This document shows, piece by piece, positions 1-13,800 of a DNA stretch of 52,982 bases; position 1 is the first letter of the stretch; each line of letters starts with the position of its first letter. The stretch is from Nemertoderma westbladi (lineage: Eukaryota; Xenacoelomorpha; Nemertodermatida; Nemertodermatidae): positions 1 to 52,982 of the forward strand of contig JAUCBJ010008755.1 of the NCBI GenBank assembly GCA_032718475.1, given 5' to 3'. The notes under the pieces were generated by a model. It was not told the DNA's origin, made no database searches, and worked only from the letters and a program-made list of their open reading frames with translations. Made by a program: the position numbers and the translations under genes.

Positions 1-1900
1 TACAATAGCTAACAATTCTAAACTAAAGGAAAATATACTTCCTACTGTAAGGTAGGAATATTATACACTATGGTAGAAGTACTATACTAATTTATATAAA
101 ATACTTCCTACTGTAAGGGTCCAGTAGTATACCGCTTACCAGATCCTAGTAACGATGTATCTTACTATGAGACTCTAGTAATGTATACGGGCTTGTACAG
201 TATCTGACAACAAATCCCAGTCCAGGATATCTAAACAAACAGATATAGTACACAAACGACTACTGGCGAGGAACAGAGCCTTGTATCTATTCTATGTACG
301 TGAGCGGGTCGAATGCCTACGTACTAGACAGAAGGATACCTGTCCTCTAACCGGTGAGGCAGATGTACAGTTACCGTAACAGACCAAACTCACGGGAAAA
401 CAATCCCCGCGCAGCGAATCCTAACTATCACTGACAGTCCTAAATACAGTAACTTGCCGCGGTGTGATTTATATGGTTTATATACGAGCTAGTGGGTTAA
501 CAGACCTAGCGTAACAACACTGACAGTCCTAAATCAGTCGAAAAGGGGTCGTACCTAAATGTAACAATAACTGATCCCCCTGTACGAAATCAGTCTAAAA
601 GGTCAGGCCTAAATGTAACAATACCGTTGTCCAGACAAACAACAGTTTAATAACGAAAGTGAAATACTCCTTATCTTGCCGCAATCAAATCAGATCCTAA
701 TTGTACAAATACAAATAATTTCCACCTAACGTAATGTATAGTACGCTATAGCTAGTAGAACTTTAAGGGCGATATGTTTTAGGGCGTGTGTGTGTGGGTG
801 TGTTACAAATAAAACAATTTCGGGTAATTCCTTTTACTAGGTTTTAGTGATTTTCTGACTAAAATGATACCGTGCGCTAGCTACTAAAATAAACTAGTCG
901 CGTTTGTAGAACTTTATACTCACGAATGACGTCAAAGCTCTCTCCTTCCTATCCACAACCCAATGGGCAACCACAGTGTTAGTAACTACACCCGTGATCG
1001 GCACTAATACCAGATTCTGGTTGTAAGATAAGAATAGGGGTTAATCGCTACCGTACGTTAGCTGATCTGGTATACTAATTTAATTCTAGAACTTTGTTGC
1101 TGCGGTAGTTAGCAGCAATACCTATCAGTACGTGGCAAGGCGCGGTAGGATATTAATAAACCTCCCTAGGCCAAGCAGTGTGCCGGTAGCAGAAATGCTC
1201 CTTGCCTGATCAAATAGCTAACTCCAGACAGGAAGGGGGGGGGGGTACTAATGTACGTTCTACAAAGCGAACCGGTACCAAACAGTCAGTGCTATGAATC
1301 ACTAAATTATGGAACGTATGCTGTCCGTACCTAATGTGAACTCGCGTACTGACGAATGGCAATAGTTCGCACCTGCAGGAAGTACAGGTTAACCCAGGGG
1401 TTCGTAGGACTGACAAGAAGGGGGGGGGGGTGTCTGGATATAATTATTTGATCCTAAATTTGCGGCGTCCAGTGCGGTGTCACGCTTACCCTGATCTATA
1501 GGTCTTACGGCGGGCAAGGGCGTCGAACAAAGTCTTACCTTCTCACAAAGCGGGCGCTGCATAGCAAGTGGAGTATTTCGAAGGGCAAAGGGGGTGCGCG
1601 GTCAATCCAAATGTGGGCGCTAGCGTGTTGTGGACATCTCTTCCCTGCGTTGCTTACGGCCTAACGGTCTAGGCTGCCATCTCCCTGGTGTTCGGCTGTC
1701 CCGAAGTCGGACCAAAAGAAAACATGTCAGGAAATTGCAGTATATTTACAGTTTTACAAAAGGATTTATCAAACAAGTTTCAACAAGAAACCGAAATAAA
1801 CTAAATGGAAACTAAAGTAAGAGTTTTACAAAGTGCTAAGAAGTGACATAACATAAGGTATATAGCAGTAATAACAAGTGATAACCGAAGGCAAACCGGC
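1..1900. other. non-coding region with short scattered repeats
   Basis: No ORF here resembles a known protein. Short direct repeats are visible: ACTGACAGTCCTAAAT at 430-445 and 519-534, and CCTAAATGTAACAATA at 554-569 and 608-623. Two 11-base G runs lie at 1235-1245 and 1420-1430. The stretch at about 1480-1700 is richer in GC than its surroundings and contains a 61-codon ORF without recognisable features. Confidence 0.6.
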
Positions 1901-1920
1901 CTTTTATACTAGAAATTGCA

Positions 1921-2116
1921 CATGGAAACTAAACAGAAATTTCCACAGCTTCACAATTGAGCAATGAAGTGCGTCGTGCCCTATGATTGGCCCAGCTCAT
2001 CGTTCAACGCAGTCCGGCCCTTACACTAAATCTGGGACATGGAATCCTAACAGAATTTTCCACTGCCTCACATTTGAGCAATAAGGTAATTTATGCTCTA
2101 TGATTGGCCTGGCTCA
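1921..2116. repeat. two imperfect direct repeats, period 117 bp
   Basis: Copy 1 (1921-2000) and copy 2 (2038-2116) both begin CATGGAA, pass through a TTTTCCAC/TTTCCAC block and a TTGAGCAAT block, and end with CTATGATTGGC followed by a GCTCAT. Each copy therefore contains an inverted CCAAT box (ATTGG). The copies are clearly diverged. The repeat lies directly beside the tRNA-derived SINE and may belong to the same old insertion. Confidence 0.7.
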
Positions 2117-2159
2117 TTATTCGCTACGTTGTACGCTTCTCATTGGCCTACCAATTAGC

Positions 2160-2285
2160 ACCACACGAAAATAAATTGCCCCAAAATACAAATTTCCCGA
2201 CTGGGATTCGAACTCGTAACCTACGTAATGTAACCAACGCCTTAACCATCTGACCACTACGCCACGAGAGTACCTAAGGGTTTTA
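2160..2285 (-). mobile_element. tRNA-derived SINE (or degenerate tRNA pseudogene)
   Basis: Read on the minus strand, an RNA polymerase III A box TGGCGTAGTGG lies at 2264-2254 and a B box close to GGTTCGANTCC (AGTTCGAATCC) at 2214-2204, with about 39 bases between them, as in a tRNA. The tRNA 5' end would be near 2271. The acceptor and T stems do not pair well, and tRNA-unrelated sequence continues past the T arm, so a SINE head or a tRNA pseudogene is more likely than a working tRNA gene. Isotype was not assigned. The 3' end of the element is not defined; the given left boundary is approximate. Confidence 0.7.
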
Positions 2286-2299
2286 TGTGTACAAATATG

Positions 2300-5200
2300 A
2301 ATAGGCATATTACATTACTGTAACTTAATCAAAATACGTCGGATTTTCAAAAGTTTTTACGTTAAAGTTAAACTACAAATGCTACCTTATAGTGAAATAA
2401 TTCATCACATATGTAAAATAGATATTTTATATTTTTCCACTTGGGTTTATCATTAAAATAAAAGTTAAAACTAATTGAATAAAATTATACATTTATAATT
2501 TTTTTTTTTTAAAACAAACATCATCAGAACTGTATATCGGACATAAACCGCATCCACATCTTCTCTACATTGTACAAAGTTAAATAAACGATCAGTTAGG
2601 GAAAACCAAATCGCACCAAAAACCGCATGCCACGTCGCCAAGAATAGCGGAGAGACCTTGAGCAACGAGGCTACCTGGATCACCTGTTCGGGTATCAGGC
2701 AACAGAATCGCATCATAGCGTCGAATGAACCGCACGCATCATGGTAACCTGAGTTACTCAGTCGCGCATCCCAGTCCAGTCTAGAATCCGGTAACACGAT
2801 AGACTTATTCTTCACCAACCAAACTCTTCAGTCTGCTATATCATTTATAAATTACATGCAAAATTAATTGGGATATAAATAAATATATTAATCAATAGTC
2901 TTTCAGAAATTTATAAATATATTTTTAGAAAACATTACTTACTTAACTAAATATAGAATAATGACTGGAACACAATTCAATTAAAACACATCAACTCAAC
3001 AGAATATACAAATAAATATTAAAAAGTTATGAATAGGGTTAGCTCACAATAATGATGCTACAATAATTAATAGCTGAACATCTGACTTGGTTTCCTGTCA
3101 CCGTTCCCTGTGTTACATATGAATGTAAGTATAGGAACGAACCCCCTGTGTATCCAATACAGAACCCCGAGGTTTACCTAGTCTGTAACCAATCCACTGG
3201 TCGCTGTAATTAATGCTAAATATATCCTTTATAAGGATATAAATAGCTGAACTGGTGATTTTGGGTGCAGAATGGAGTGCGATTGTCCAAACAGAGTTGA
3301 TAGTTTAGTAACACGGACGGACGTACAATGACATAGGGTTGTCGGGTAACTTTAGGGAAACCACAACCAGCCACAGTGGGACCGAGATAATTAGAATAGA
3401 TTAGATAAACATATAACATTATAGTAGTTCTGAATGGGAACCAACTCCGTTACACTCATTGTAAACCAATGTTATATTGGTTAAAGAACCGATTGGTTAA
3501 TAATATAACCAATGGGAACCTCTGAGCAATAATTAAAACTTTATATTAGTAGATGGTCCAGGTTTGTGTCTACCAAAGGGAAACGTAGCAGATACACAGG
3601 TATTACTCGAATACTCAATATGGGAATAATATTGAACAAAAACGAATTAAAATGAAAATCAATTGAGGGAAATTTATATCATTTATGTATTTATATCTGA
3701 TATAAATTAAATATTTTAGATCTAATTTTAGCGAAAATTGCGAGCTCTCCCTATGCAAAATAATTAAATCTTTATTATTATTTATAATATAAATAAAGTT
3801 ATAAAATTCCCATAATATAAGTTATTACATAAACCTATTTATAATACTGGCCCTAAACATCAATACTATTAAATATTTTCGGTAACTGAATATAATATTC
3901 TGTAAGATACGGGATTGAACTGGTGTTATTCAATCAATTGATCTGATCTTCTTTTGAATACTTAGGAGAGTTTGAGTTTAGAACATCGGGACTACTGTCT
4001 GTCTGTAGGGTTGGATTACTTTATTGGGATGTTATTTGTTAATTTGTTGATTTGTTATAATTAAGTTTCTCTTCTCTGATATTCCAATATTATATATATA
4101 ATAATCTGCTTCTGTTTTCTTATAATCCAATGGCATCTTGTTTGGTTTGCGATTATTCTGTAAATATAGAAATGAAATAGGTCCATAAAATTTGCATATT
4201 ATTAAAACTTTTTTTTATGTTACATTTTTTTATATAATATTTAATTTATTTCGAATATGCACCAAACAATACCCCCCACTAACAGACAACATGAATTAAT
4301 TGACCAAGTAGAAAAGAGCGGGAAATTTAAAACTATCAGTAGGATAGGCCCTAGTGATATAAGGCGGGAAATTTAAAACGATTTCAACATTGAAACTATT
4401 TCAATGCAACTAAATAGTACAGTCATAATCTTAAGGAGCATTTCTAACATTCTAAAAGGAGAAATTTCTTCATGACTGAAAACAAAGATTAGTTCTAGAG
4501 GCCTTTGGGACTCAATGTAACTCACCTTAATATATCGAAGATTCAACTCCTTAAATAAATCGGATTGTTGGTCTAGTTGGAATATAAGATATGTGGCCGA
4601 AATCTCAATGTTAAATAATAATCTGTCCGAGTTGAACTGAAGTTATTGATTTAGAAGTCAAGAGTTGATACTTGTCTGGAAAATAGCAAAACGGAAATGA
4701 TTTGGTATAAAAATTGATTAGCTTATCTAATAATTAATTTTTAACGAATTCGTTTATTTAATTTTTCACTCACCAAAATGTAAAATAATCGTAATTTTTA
4801 TCTCAAGTATTTCCCTAAGTTCTAAACAGAGACGTTATTAGTGAATAATGGTTCTGGGGTTGGTTTTTCAACTCAATGTAACTCACCGACGACATATCGA
4901 AGCTTGTCTTACTGGATCTATCGGAGATTTTGAGCTAATTTCATTGAGTTGTAGATTTGGAAACCTTCTAGATAATTGTCTGAAATATAACAAAAATGAA
5001 ATATTATGATTTCATTAACAACAAATTAATAAACACTTAGTCTGTTGTTGTTATTTAATAGCAAAAACCAATACCGGTACCATTATAGAGGTAGGACAAG
5101 TAACTAAGTCATTGTATATGTTATGTCCAACTGCTATACCTACTTTAGTATTTATTTCGTTAGTGGCGACCAACTGGGTTCCTTCATTGAATTCACAAAT

Positions 5201-5320
5201 TGTGTTTCTTTTTGCGGCAGATTTAATCTATAAATAAATTAGGAATAATAAATGTCTAAATGGCAGTTTAACGGAAAATTAAATCATTAGCTAAACATCA
5301 GCTGGAGAAAACAAACTGAC
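2300..5320. other. AT-rich non-coding region, small inverted and direct repeats
   Basis: No recognisable gene. A minus-strand ORF at 2471-2818 (115 codons) matches nothing I know. Near 3464-3513 there are two CCAAT-type hairpins: arms AACCAAT (3464-3470) and ATTGGTT (3476-3482), then arms ATTGGTTA (3492-3499) and TAACCAAT (3506-3513). A diverged direct repeat carries ACTCAATGTAACTCACC at 4510-4526 and 4871-4887, in both cases followed by ATATCGAAG. Confidence 0.6.
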
Positions 5321-5321
5321 A

Positions 5322-8300
5322 AACGCCGAGCTCTATGGTACTATACCATCTGTATCAACCACCCTCCGTGAACGCCGAGCTCTATGGTACTATACCACCT
5401 GTATCAACCACCCTCCGTGAACGCCGAGCTCTATGGTACTATACCATCTGTATCAACCACCCTCCGTGAACGCCGAGCTCTATGGTACTATACCACCTGT
5501 ATCAACCACCCTCCGTGAACGCCGAGCTCTATGGTACTATACCATCTGTATCAACCACCCTCCGTGAACGCCGAGCTCTATGGTACTATACCACCTGTAT
5601 CAACCACCCTCCGTGAACGCCGAGCTCTATGGTACTATACCACCTGTATCAACCACCCTCCGTAAACGCCGAGCTCTATGGTACTATACCACCTGTATCA
5701 ACCACCCTCCGTGAAAACCGAGCTCTATGGTACTATACCATCTGTATCAACCACCCTCCGTGAACACCGAGCTCTATGGTACTATACCATCTGTATCAAC
5801 CACCCTCCGTGACCGCCGAGCTCTATGGTACTATACCACCTGTATCAACCACCCTCCGTGAACACCGAGCTCTATGGTACTATACCACCTGTATCAACCA
5901 CCCTCCGTGAAAACCGAGCTCTATGGTACTATACCAACTGTATCAACCACCCTCCGTGAACGCCGAGCTCTATGGTACTATACCACCTGTATCAACCACC
6001 CTCCGTGAACGCCGAGCTCTATGGTACTATACCATCTGTACCAACCACCATCCGTGAACGCCGAGCTCTATGGTACTATACCACCTGTATCAACCGCCCT
6101 CCGTGAACGCCGAGCTCTATGGTACTACCATCTGTATCAACCACCCTCCGTAAACGCCGAGCTCTATGGTACTATACCACCTGTATCAACCACCCTCCAT
6201 GAACGCCGAGCTCTATAGTACTATACCACCTGTATCAACCACCCTCCGTGAACGCCGAGCTCTATGGTACTACCATCTGTATCAACCACCCTCCATGAAC
6301 GCCTAGCTCTATAGTACTATACCACCTGTACCAACCACCATCCGTGAACGCCGAGCTCTATGGTACTATACCACCTGTATCAACCGCCCTCCGTGAACGC
6401 CGAGCTCTATGGTACTACCATCTGTATCAACCACCCTCCATGAACGCCGAGCTCTATGGTACTATACCACCTGTATCAACCACCCTCCGTGAACGCCGAG
6501 CTCTATGGTACTATACCACCTGTATCAACCGCCCTCCGTGAACGCCGAGCTCTATGGTACTACCATCTGTATCAACCACCCTCCGTAAACGCCGAGCTCT
6601 ATGGTACTATACCACCTGTATCAACCACCCTCCGTGAACGCCGAGCTCTATGGTACTATACCACCTGTATCAACCACCCTCCGTGAACGCCAAGCTCTAT
6701 GGTACTATACCACCTGTATCAACCACCCTCCGTGAACGCCGAGCTCTATGGTACTATACCACCTGTTTCAACCACCCTCCGTGAACGCCGAGCTCTATGG
6801 TACTATACCACCTGTATCAACCGCCCTCCGTGAACGCCGAGCTCTATGGTACTATACCACCTGTTTCAACCACCCTCCGTGAACGCCGAACTCTATGGTA
6901 CTATACCACCTGTTTCAACCACCCTCCGTGAACGCCGAGCTCTATGGTACTATACCACCTGTATCAACCGCCCTCCGTGAACGCCGAGCTCTATGGTACT
7001 ATACCACCTGTATCAACCGCCCTCCGTGAACGCCGAGCTCTATGGTACTATACCACCTGTATCAATCGCCCACCGTGAACGCAGATCTCTATGGTACTAT
7101 ACCACCTGTATCAACCACCCTCCGTGAACGCCGAGCTCTATGGTACTATACCACCTGTATCAACCGCCCTCCGTGAACGCCGAGCTCTATGGTACTATAC
7201 CACCTGTATCAACCGCCCTCCGTGAACGCCGAGCTCTATGGTACTACCATCTGTATCAACCACCCTCCGTAAACGCCGAGCTCTATGGTACTATACCACC
7301 TGTATCAACCACCCTCCATGAACGCCGAGCTCTATAGTACTATACCACCTGTATCAACCACCCTCCGTGAACGCCGAGCTCTATGGTACTACCATCTGTA
7401 TCAACCACCCTCCACGAACGCCGAGCTCTATAGTACTATACCACCTGTACCAACCACCATCCGTGAACGCCGAGCTCTATGGTACTATACCACCTGTATC
7501 AACCGCCCTCCGTGAACGCCGAGCTCTATGGTACTACCATCTGTATCAACCACCCTCCATGAACGCCGAGCTCTATGGTACTATACCACCTGTATCAACC
7601 ACCCTCCGTGAACGCCGAGCTCTATGGTACTATACCACCTGTATCAACCGCCCTCCGTGAACGCCGAGCTCTATGGTACTACCATCTGTATCAACCACCC
7701 TCCGTAAACGCCGAGCTCTATGGTACTATACCACCTGTATCAACCACCCTCTGTGAACGCCGAGCTCTATGGTACTATACCACCTGTATCAACCACCCTC
7801 CGTGAACGCCGAGCTCTATGGTACTATACCACCTGTATCAACCACCCTCCGTGAACGCCGAGCTCTATGGTACTATACCACCTGTTTCAACCACCCTCCG
7901 TGAACGCCGAGCTCTATGGTACTATACCACCTGTATCAACCGCCCTCCGTGAACGCCGAGCTCTATGGTACTATACCACCTGTTTCAACCACCCTCCGTG
8001 AACGCCGAACTCTATGGTACTATACCACCTGTTTCAACCACCCTCCGTGAACGCCGAGCTCTATGGTACTATACCACCTGTATCAACCGCCCTCCGTGAG
8101 CGCCGAGCTCTATGGTACTATACCACCTGTATCAACCGCCCTCCGTGAACGCCGAGCTCTATGGTACTATACCACCTGTATCAATCGCCCACCGTGAACG
8201 CAGATCTCTATGGTACTATACCACCTGTATCAACCACCCTCCGTGAACGCCGAGCTCTATGGTACTATACCACCTGTATCAACCGCCCTCCGTGAACGCC

Positions 8301-10607
8301 GAGCTCTATGGTACTATACCACCTGTATCAACCGCCCTCCGTGAACGCCGAGCTCTATGGTACTATACCACCTGTATCAACCGCCCTCCGTGAACGCCGA
8401 GCTCTATGGTACTATACCTCCTGTATCAACCGCCCTCCGTGAACGCCGAGCTCTATGGTACTATACCACCTGTATCAATCGCCCACCGTGAACGCAGATC
8501 TCTATGGTACTATACCACCTGTATCAACCACCCTCCGTGAACGCCGAGCTCTATGGTACTATACTACCTGTATCAACCGCCCTCCGTGAACGCCGAGCTC
8601 TATGGTACTATACCACCTGTATCAACCACCCTCCGTGAACGCCGAGCTCTATGGTACTATACCACCTGTTTCAACCACCCTCCGTGAACGCCGAGCTCTA
8701 TGGTACTATACCACCTGTATCAACCGCCCTCCGTGAACGCCGAGCTCTATGGTACTATACCACCTGTTTCAACCACCCTCCGTGAACGCCGAGCTCTATG
8801 GTACTATACCACCTGTATCAACCACCCTCCGTGAACGCCGATCTCTATGGTACTATACCACCTGTATCAACCACCCTCCGTGAACGCCGAGCCCTATGGT
8901 ACTATACCACCTGTATCAACCACCCTCCGTGAACGCCGAGCTCTATGGTACTATACCACCTGTATCAACCACCCTCCGTGAACGCCGAGCTCTATGGTAC
9001 TATACCACCTGTATCAACCACCCTCCGTGAACGCCGAGCTCTATGGTACTATACCACCTGTTTCAACCACCCTCCGTGAACGCCGAGCTCTATGGTACTA
9101 TACCACCTGTATCAACCGCCCTCCGTGAACGCCGAGCTCTATGGTACTATACCACCTGTATCAACCACCCTCCGTGAACGCCGAGCTCTATGGTACTATA
9201 CCACCTGTATCAACCACCCTCCGTGAACGCCGAGCTCTATGGTACTATACCACCTGTATCAACCACCCTCCGTGAACGCCGAGCTCTATGGTACTATACC
9301 ACCTGTTTCAACCACCCTCCGTGAACGCCGAGCTCTATGGTACTATACCACCTGTATCAACCGCCCTCCGTGAACGCCGAGCTCTATGGTACTATACCAC
9401 CTGTTTCAACCACCCTCCGTGAACGCCGAGCTCTATGGTACTATACCACCTGTATCAACCGCCCTCCGTGAACGCCGACCTCTATGGTACTATACCACCT
9501 GTATCAACCACCCTCCGTGAACGCCGAGCTCTATGGTACTATACCACCTGTATCAACCACCCTCCGTGAACACCGCGCTCTATGGTACTATACCACATGT
9601 ATCAACCACCCTCCGTGAACGCCGATCTCTATGGTACTATACCACCTGTATCAACCACCCTCCGTAAACGCCGAGCTCTATGGTACTATACCACCTGTAT
9701 CAACCACCCTCCGTGAACACCGCGCTCTATGGTACTATACCACATGTATCAACCACCCTCCGTGAACGCCGATCTCTATGGTACTATACCACCTGTATCA
9801 ACCACCCTACGTGAACGCCGAGCTCTATAGTACTATACCATCTGTATCAACCACCCTCCGCGAACGCCGAGCTCTATGGTACTATACCATCTGTATCAAC
9901 CACCCTCCGTGAACGCCGAGCTCTTTGGTACTATACCACCTGTATCAACCACCCTCCGTGAACGCCGAGCTCTATGGTACTATACCACCTGTATCAACCG
10001 CCCTCCGTGAACGCAGATCTCTATGGTACTATACCACCTGTATCAACCACCCTCCGTGAACGCCGATCTCTATGGTACTATACCACCTGTATCAACCACC
10101 CTCCGTGAACGCCGAGCTCTATGGTACTATACCACCTGTATCAACCACCCTCCGTGAACGCCGATCTCTATGGTACTATACCACCTGTATCAACCACCCT
10201 CCGTGAACGCCGATCTCTATGGTACTATACCATGTGTATCAACCACCCTCCGTGAACGCCGAGCTCTATGGTACTATACCACCTGTATCAACCACCCTCC
10301 GTGAACGCCGAGCTCTATGGTACTATACCACCTGTATCAACCACCCTCCGTGAACGCCGAGCTCTATGGTACTATACCACCTGTATCAACCAACCTCCGT
10401 GAACGCCGAGCTCTGTGGTACTATACCACCTGTATCAACCGCCCTCCGTGAACGCCGAGCTCTATGGTACTATACCACCTGTATCAACCACCCTCCGTGA
10501 ACGCCGATCTCTATGGTACTATACCACCTGTATCAACCACCCTCCGTGAACGCCGAGCTCTATGGTACTATACCACCTGTATCAACCTCCCTACGTGAAC
10601 GCCGAGT
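5322..10607. repeat. 49-bp minisatellite array, about 108 units
   Basis: The 49-bp unit starts around GTGAACGCCGAGCTCTATGG and ends in CAACCACCCTCC. It holds a SacI-type palindrome GAGCTC and a small hairpin with arms TGGTA and TACCA. Some units lack four bases inside the TACTATACC stretch, giving 45-bp variants. A second level of order is visible: diagnostic variants recur 1,119 bp apart, for example CCAACCACCA at 6331 and 7450, and the ATCAATCGCC variant at 7061 and 8180. A block of about 23 units has thus been duplicated as a whole. Short ORFs across the array are by-products of the repeat. Confidence 0.97.
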
Positions 10608-10802
10608 CGACACACCAGTCGGGATTCCCTCGCCAACTCGGGGGTCCCGTCGCAAGATATATAAATCGTATTAGCAATACTTAATTAAGAAGCAATTAAT
10701 AGTCAATGAAATAATAGACTATTTGTTGGAATTTGTAAAATATCATAACATTTTGTCAATTTACCACTCACCGAAAATAGGAAGTCCCACACCCGTGTTC
10801 TG
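10608..10802. other. spacer between two minisatellites
   Basis: Short unique AT-rich spacer with a GC-richer head (10608-10660). No gene or motif recognised. Confidence 0.6.
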
Positions 10803-13800
10803 AGTTTGGTCGGTTCACATATCGTGGATTCGAGTTTGGTTGGTTCACATATCGTGGTTCACAGTTTGGTTGGTTCACATATTGCGGTTCAGAGTTTGGT
10901 TGGTTCACATATCGTGGTTCAGAGTTTGGTTGGTTCACATATCGTGGATTCGAGTTTGGTTGTTTCTCATACCGTGGATTCGGGTTTGGTTGGTTCACAT
11001 ACCGTGGATTCGAGTTTGGTTGGTTCACATACCGTGGATTCCAGTTTGGTTGGTTCACATACCGTGGATTCAAGTTTGGTTGGTTCACATATCGTGGATC
11101 AGAATTTGGTTGGTTCTCATATCGTGGTTCAGAGTTTGGTTGGTTCACATATCGTGGTTCAGAGTTTGGTTGGTTCACATATCGTGGATTCGAGTTTGGT
11201 TGGTTCACATATCGTGGTTCAGAGTTTGGTTTGTTTCCCATATCATGGATCAGAGTTTGGTTGGTTCACATATCGCGGATTCGAGTTTGTTTGGTTCACA
11301 TATCGTGGTTCAGAGTTTAGTTGGTTCACATATCGTGGGTCAGAGTTTGGTTGTTTCTCATATCGTGGATTCGAGTTTGGTTGGTTCACATATCGTGGAT
11401 TCGAGTTTGGTTGGTTCACATATCGTGGTTCAGAGTTTGGTTTGTTTCCCATATCGTGGATCAGAGTTTGGTTGGTTCACATATCGTGGTTCACAGTTTG
11501 GTTGGTTCACATATCGTGGTTCAGAGTTTGGTTGGTTTACATATCGTGGATCAGAGTTTGGTTGGTTCACATATCGTGGGTCAGAGTTTGGTTGTTTCTC
11601 ATATCGTGGATTCGAGTTTGGTTGGTTCTCATATCGTGGTTCAGAGTTTAGTTGGTTCACATATCGTGGGTCAGAGTTTGGTTGTTTCTCATATCGTGGA
11701 TTCGAGTTTGTTTGGTTCACATATCGTGGTTCAGAGTTTAGTTGGTTCACATATCGTGGGTCAGAGTTTGGTTGTTTCTCATATCGTGGATTCGAGTTTG
11801 GTTGGTTCACATATCGTGGTTCACAGTTTGGTTGGTTCACATATCGTGGTTCAGAGTTTGGTTGGTTTACATATCGTGGATCAGAGTTTGGTTGGTTCAC
11901 ATATCGTGGGTCAGAGTTTGGTTGTTTCTCATATCGTGGATTCGAGTTTGGTTGGTTCTCATATCGTGGGTCAGAGTTTGGTTGGTTCACATATCGTGGT
12001 TCAGAGTTTGGTTGGTTCACATATCGTGGTTCAGAGTTTGGTTGTTTCACATATCGTGGATCAGAGTTTGGTTGGTTCACATATCGTGGGTCAGAGTTTG
12101 GTTGTTTGTCATATCGTGGATCATGTTTGGTTGGTTCACATATCGTGGTTCAGAGATTGGTTGGTTCACATATCGTGGTTCAGAGTTTGGTTGGTTCACA
12201 TATCGTGGATCAGAGTTTGGTTGGTTCACATATCGTGGGTCAGAGTTTGGTTGTTTGTCATATCGTGGATCAGAGTTTGGTTGGTTCACATATCGTGGTT
12301 CAGAGATTGGTTGGTTCACATATCGTGGTTCAGAGTTTGGTTGGTTCTCATATCGTGGTTCAGAGTTTGGTTGGTTCTCATATCGTGGTTCAGAGTTTGG
12401 TTGGTTCTCATATTGTGGTTCAGAGTTTGGTTGTTTGTCATATTGTGGATTCGAGTTTGGTTGGTTCCCATATCGTGGATTCGAGTTTGGTTGGTTCACA
12501 TATCCTGGTTCAGAGTTTGGTTGGTTCACATATCGTGGATCAGAGTTTGGTTGGTTCACATATCGTGGGTCAGAGTTTGGTTGTTTCTCATATCGTGGAT
12601 TCGAGTTTGGTTGGTTCACATATCGTGGATTCGAGTTTGGTTGGTTCACATATCGTGGATTCGAGTTTGGTTGGTTCTCATATCGTGGTTCAGAGTTTGG
12701 TTGGTTCACATATTGTGGATCAGATTTTGGTTGGTTCTCATATCGTGGTTCAGAGTTTGGCTGGTTCTCATATCGTGGGTCAGAGTTTGGTTGGTTCTCA
12801 TACCGTGGGTCAGAGTTTGGTTGGTTCACATATCGTGGATCAGAGTTTGGTTGGTTCTCATATCGTGGTTCAGAGTTTGGCTGGTTCTCATATCGTGGGT
12901 CAGAGTTTGGTTGGTTCTCATATCGTGGGTCAGAGTTTGGTTGGTTCTCATATCGTGGTTCAGAGTTTGGTTGGTTCACATATCGTGGTTCAGATTTTGG
13001 TTGGTTCACATATCGTGGTTCAGAGTTTGGTTGGTTCACATATCGTGGTTTAGAATTTGGTTGGTTCTCATATCGTGGGTCAGAGTTTGGTTGGTTCTCA
13101 TATCGTGGTTCAGAGTTTGGTTGGTTCACATATCGTGGTTCAGATTTTGGTTGGTTCACATATCGTGGTTCAGAGTTTGGTTGGTTCACATATCGTGGTT
13201 TAGAGTTTGGTTGGTTCTCATATCGTGGTTCAGAGTTTGGTTGGTTCACATATCGGGGTTCAGATTTTGGTTGGTTTACATATCGTGGTTCAGATTTTGG
13301 TTGGTTCACATATCGTGGTTCAGAGTTTGGTTGGTTCACATATCGTGGTTTAGAGTTTGGTTGGTTCACATATCGTGGGTCAGATTTTGGTTGGTTCACA
13401 TATCGTGGTTCAGAGTTTGGTTGGTTCACATATCGTGGTTTAGAGTTTGGTTGGTTCACATATCGTGGGTCAGAGTTTGGTTGGTTCACATATCGTGGTT
13501 CAGAGTTTGGTTGGTTCACATATCGGGGTTCAGATTTTGGTTGGTTCACATATCGTGGTTCACAGTTTGGTTGGTTCTCATATAGTGGATTCGAGTTTGG
13601 TTGGTTCTTATATAGTGGATTCGAGTTTGGTTGGTTCACATATCGTGGTTCAGAGTTTGGTTGGTTCACATATCGTGGTTCAGAGTTTGGTTGGTTCACA
13701 TATCGTGGTTCAGAGTTTGGTTGGTTCACATATCGTGGTTCAGAGTTTGGTTGGTTCTCATATCGTGGTTCAGAGTTTGGTTGGTTCTCATATCGTGGGT

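Noticed and set aside
5322-10607. ORFs of 65-97 codons through the 49-bp array
   Set aside because: They shift frame from unit to unit because 49 is not a multiple of three, and they track the repeat, not codon structure.
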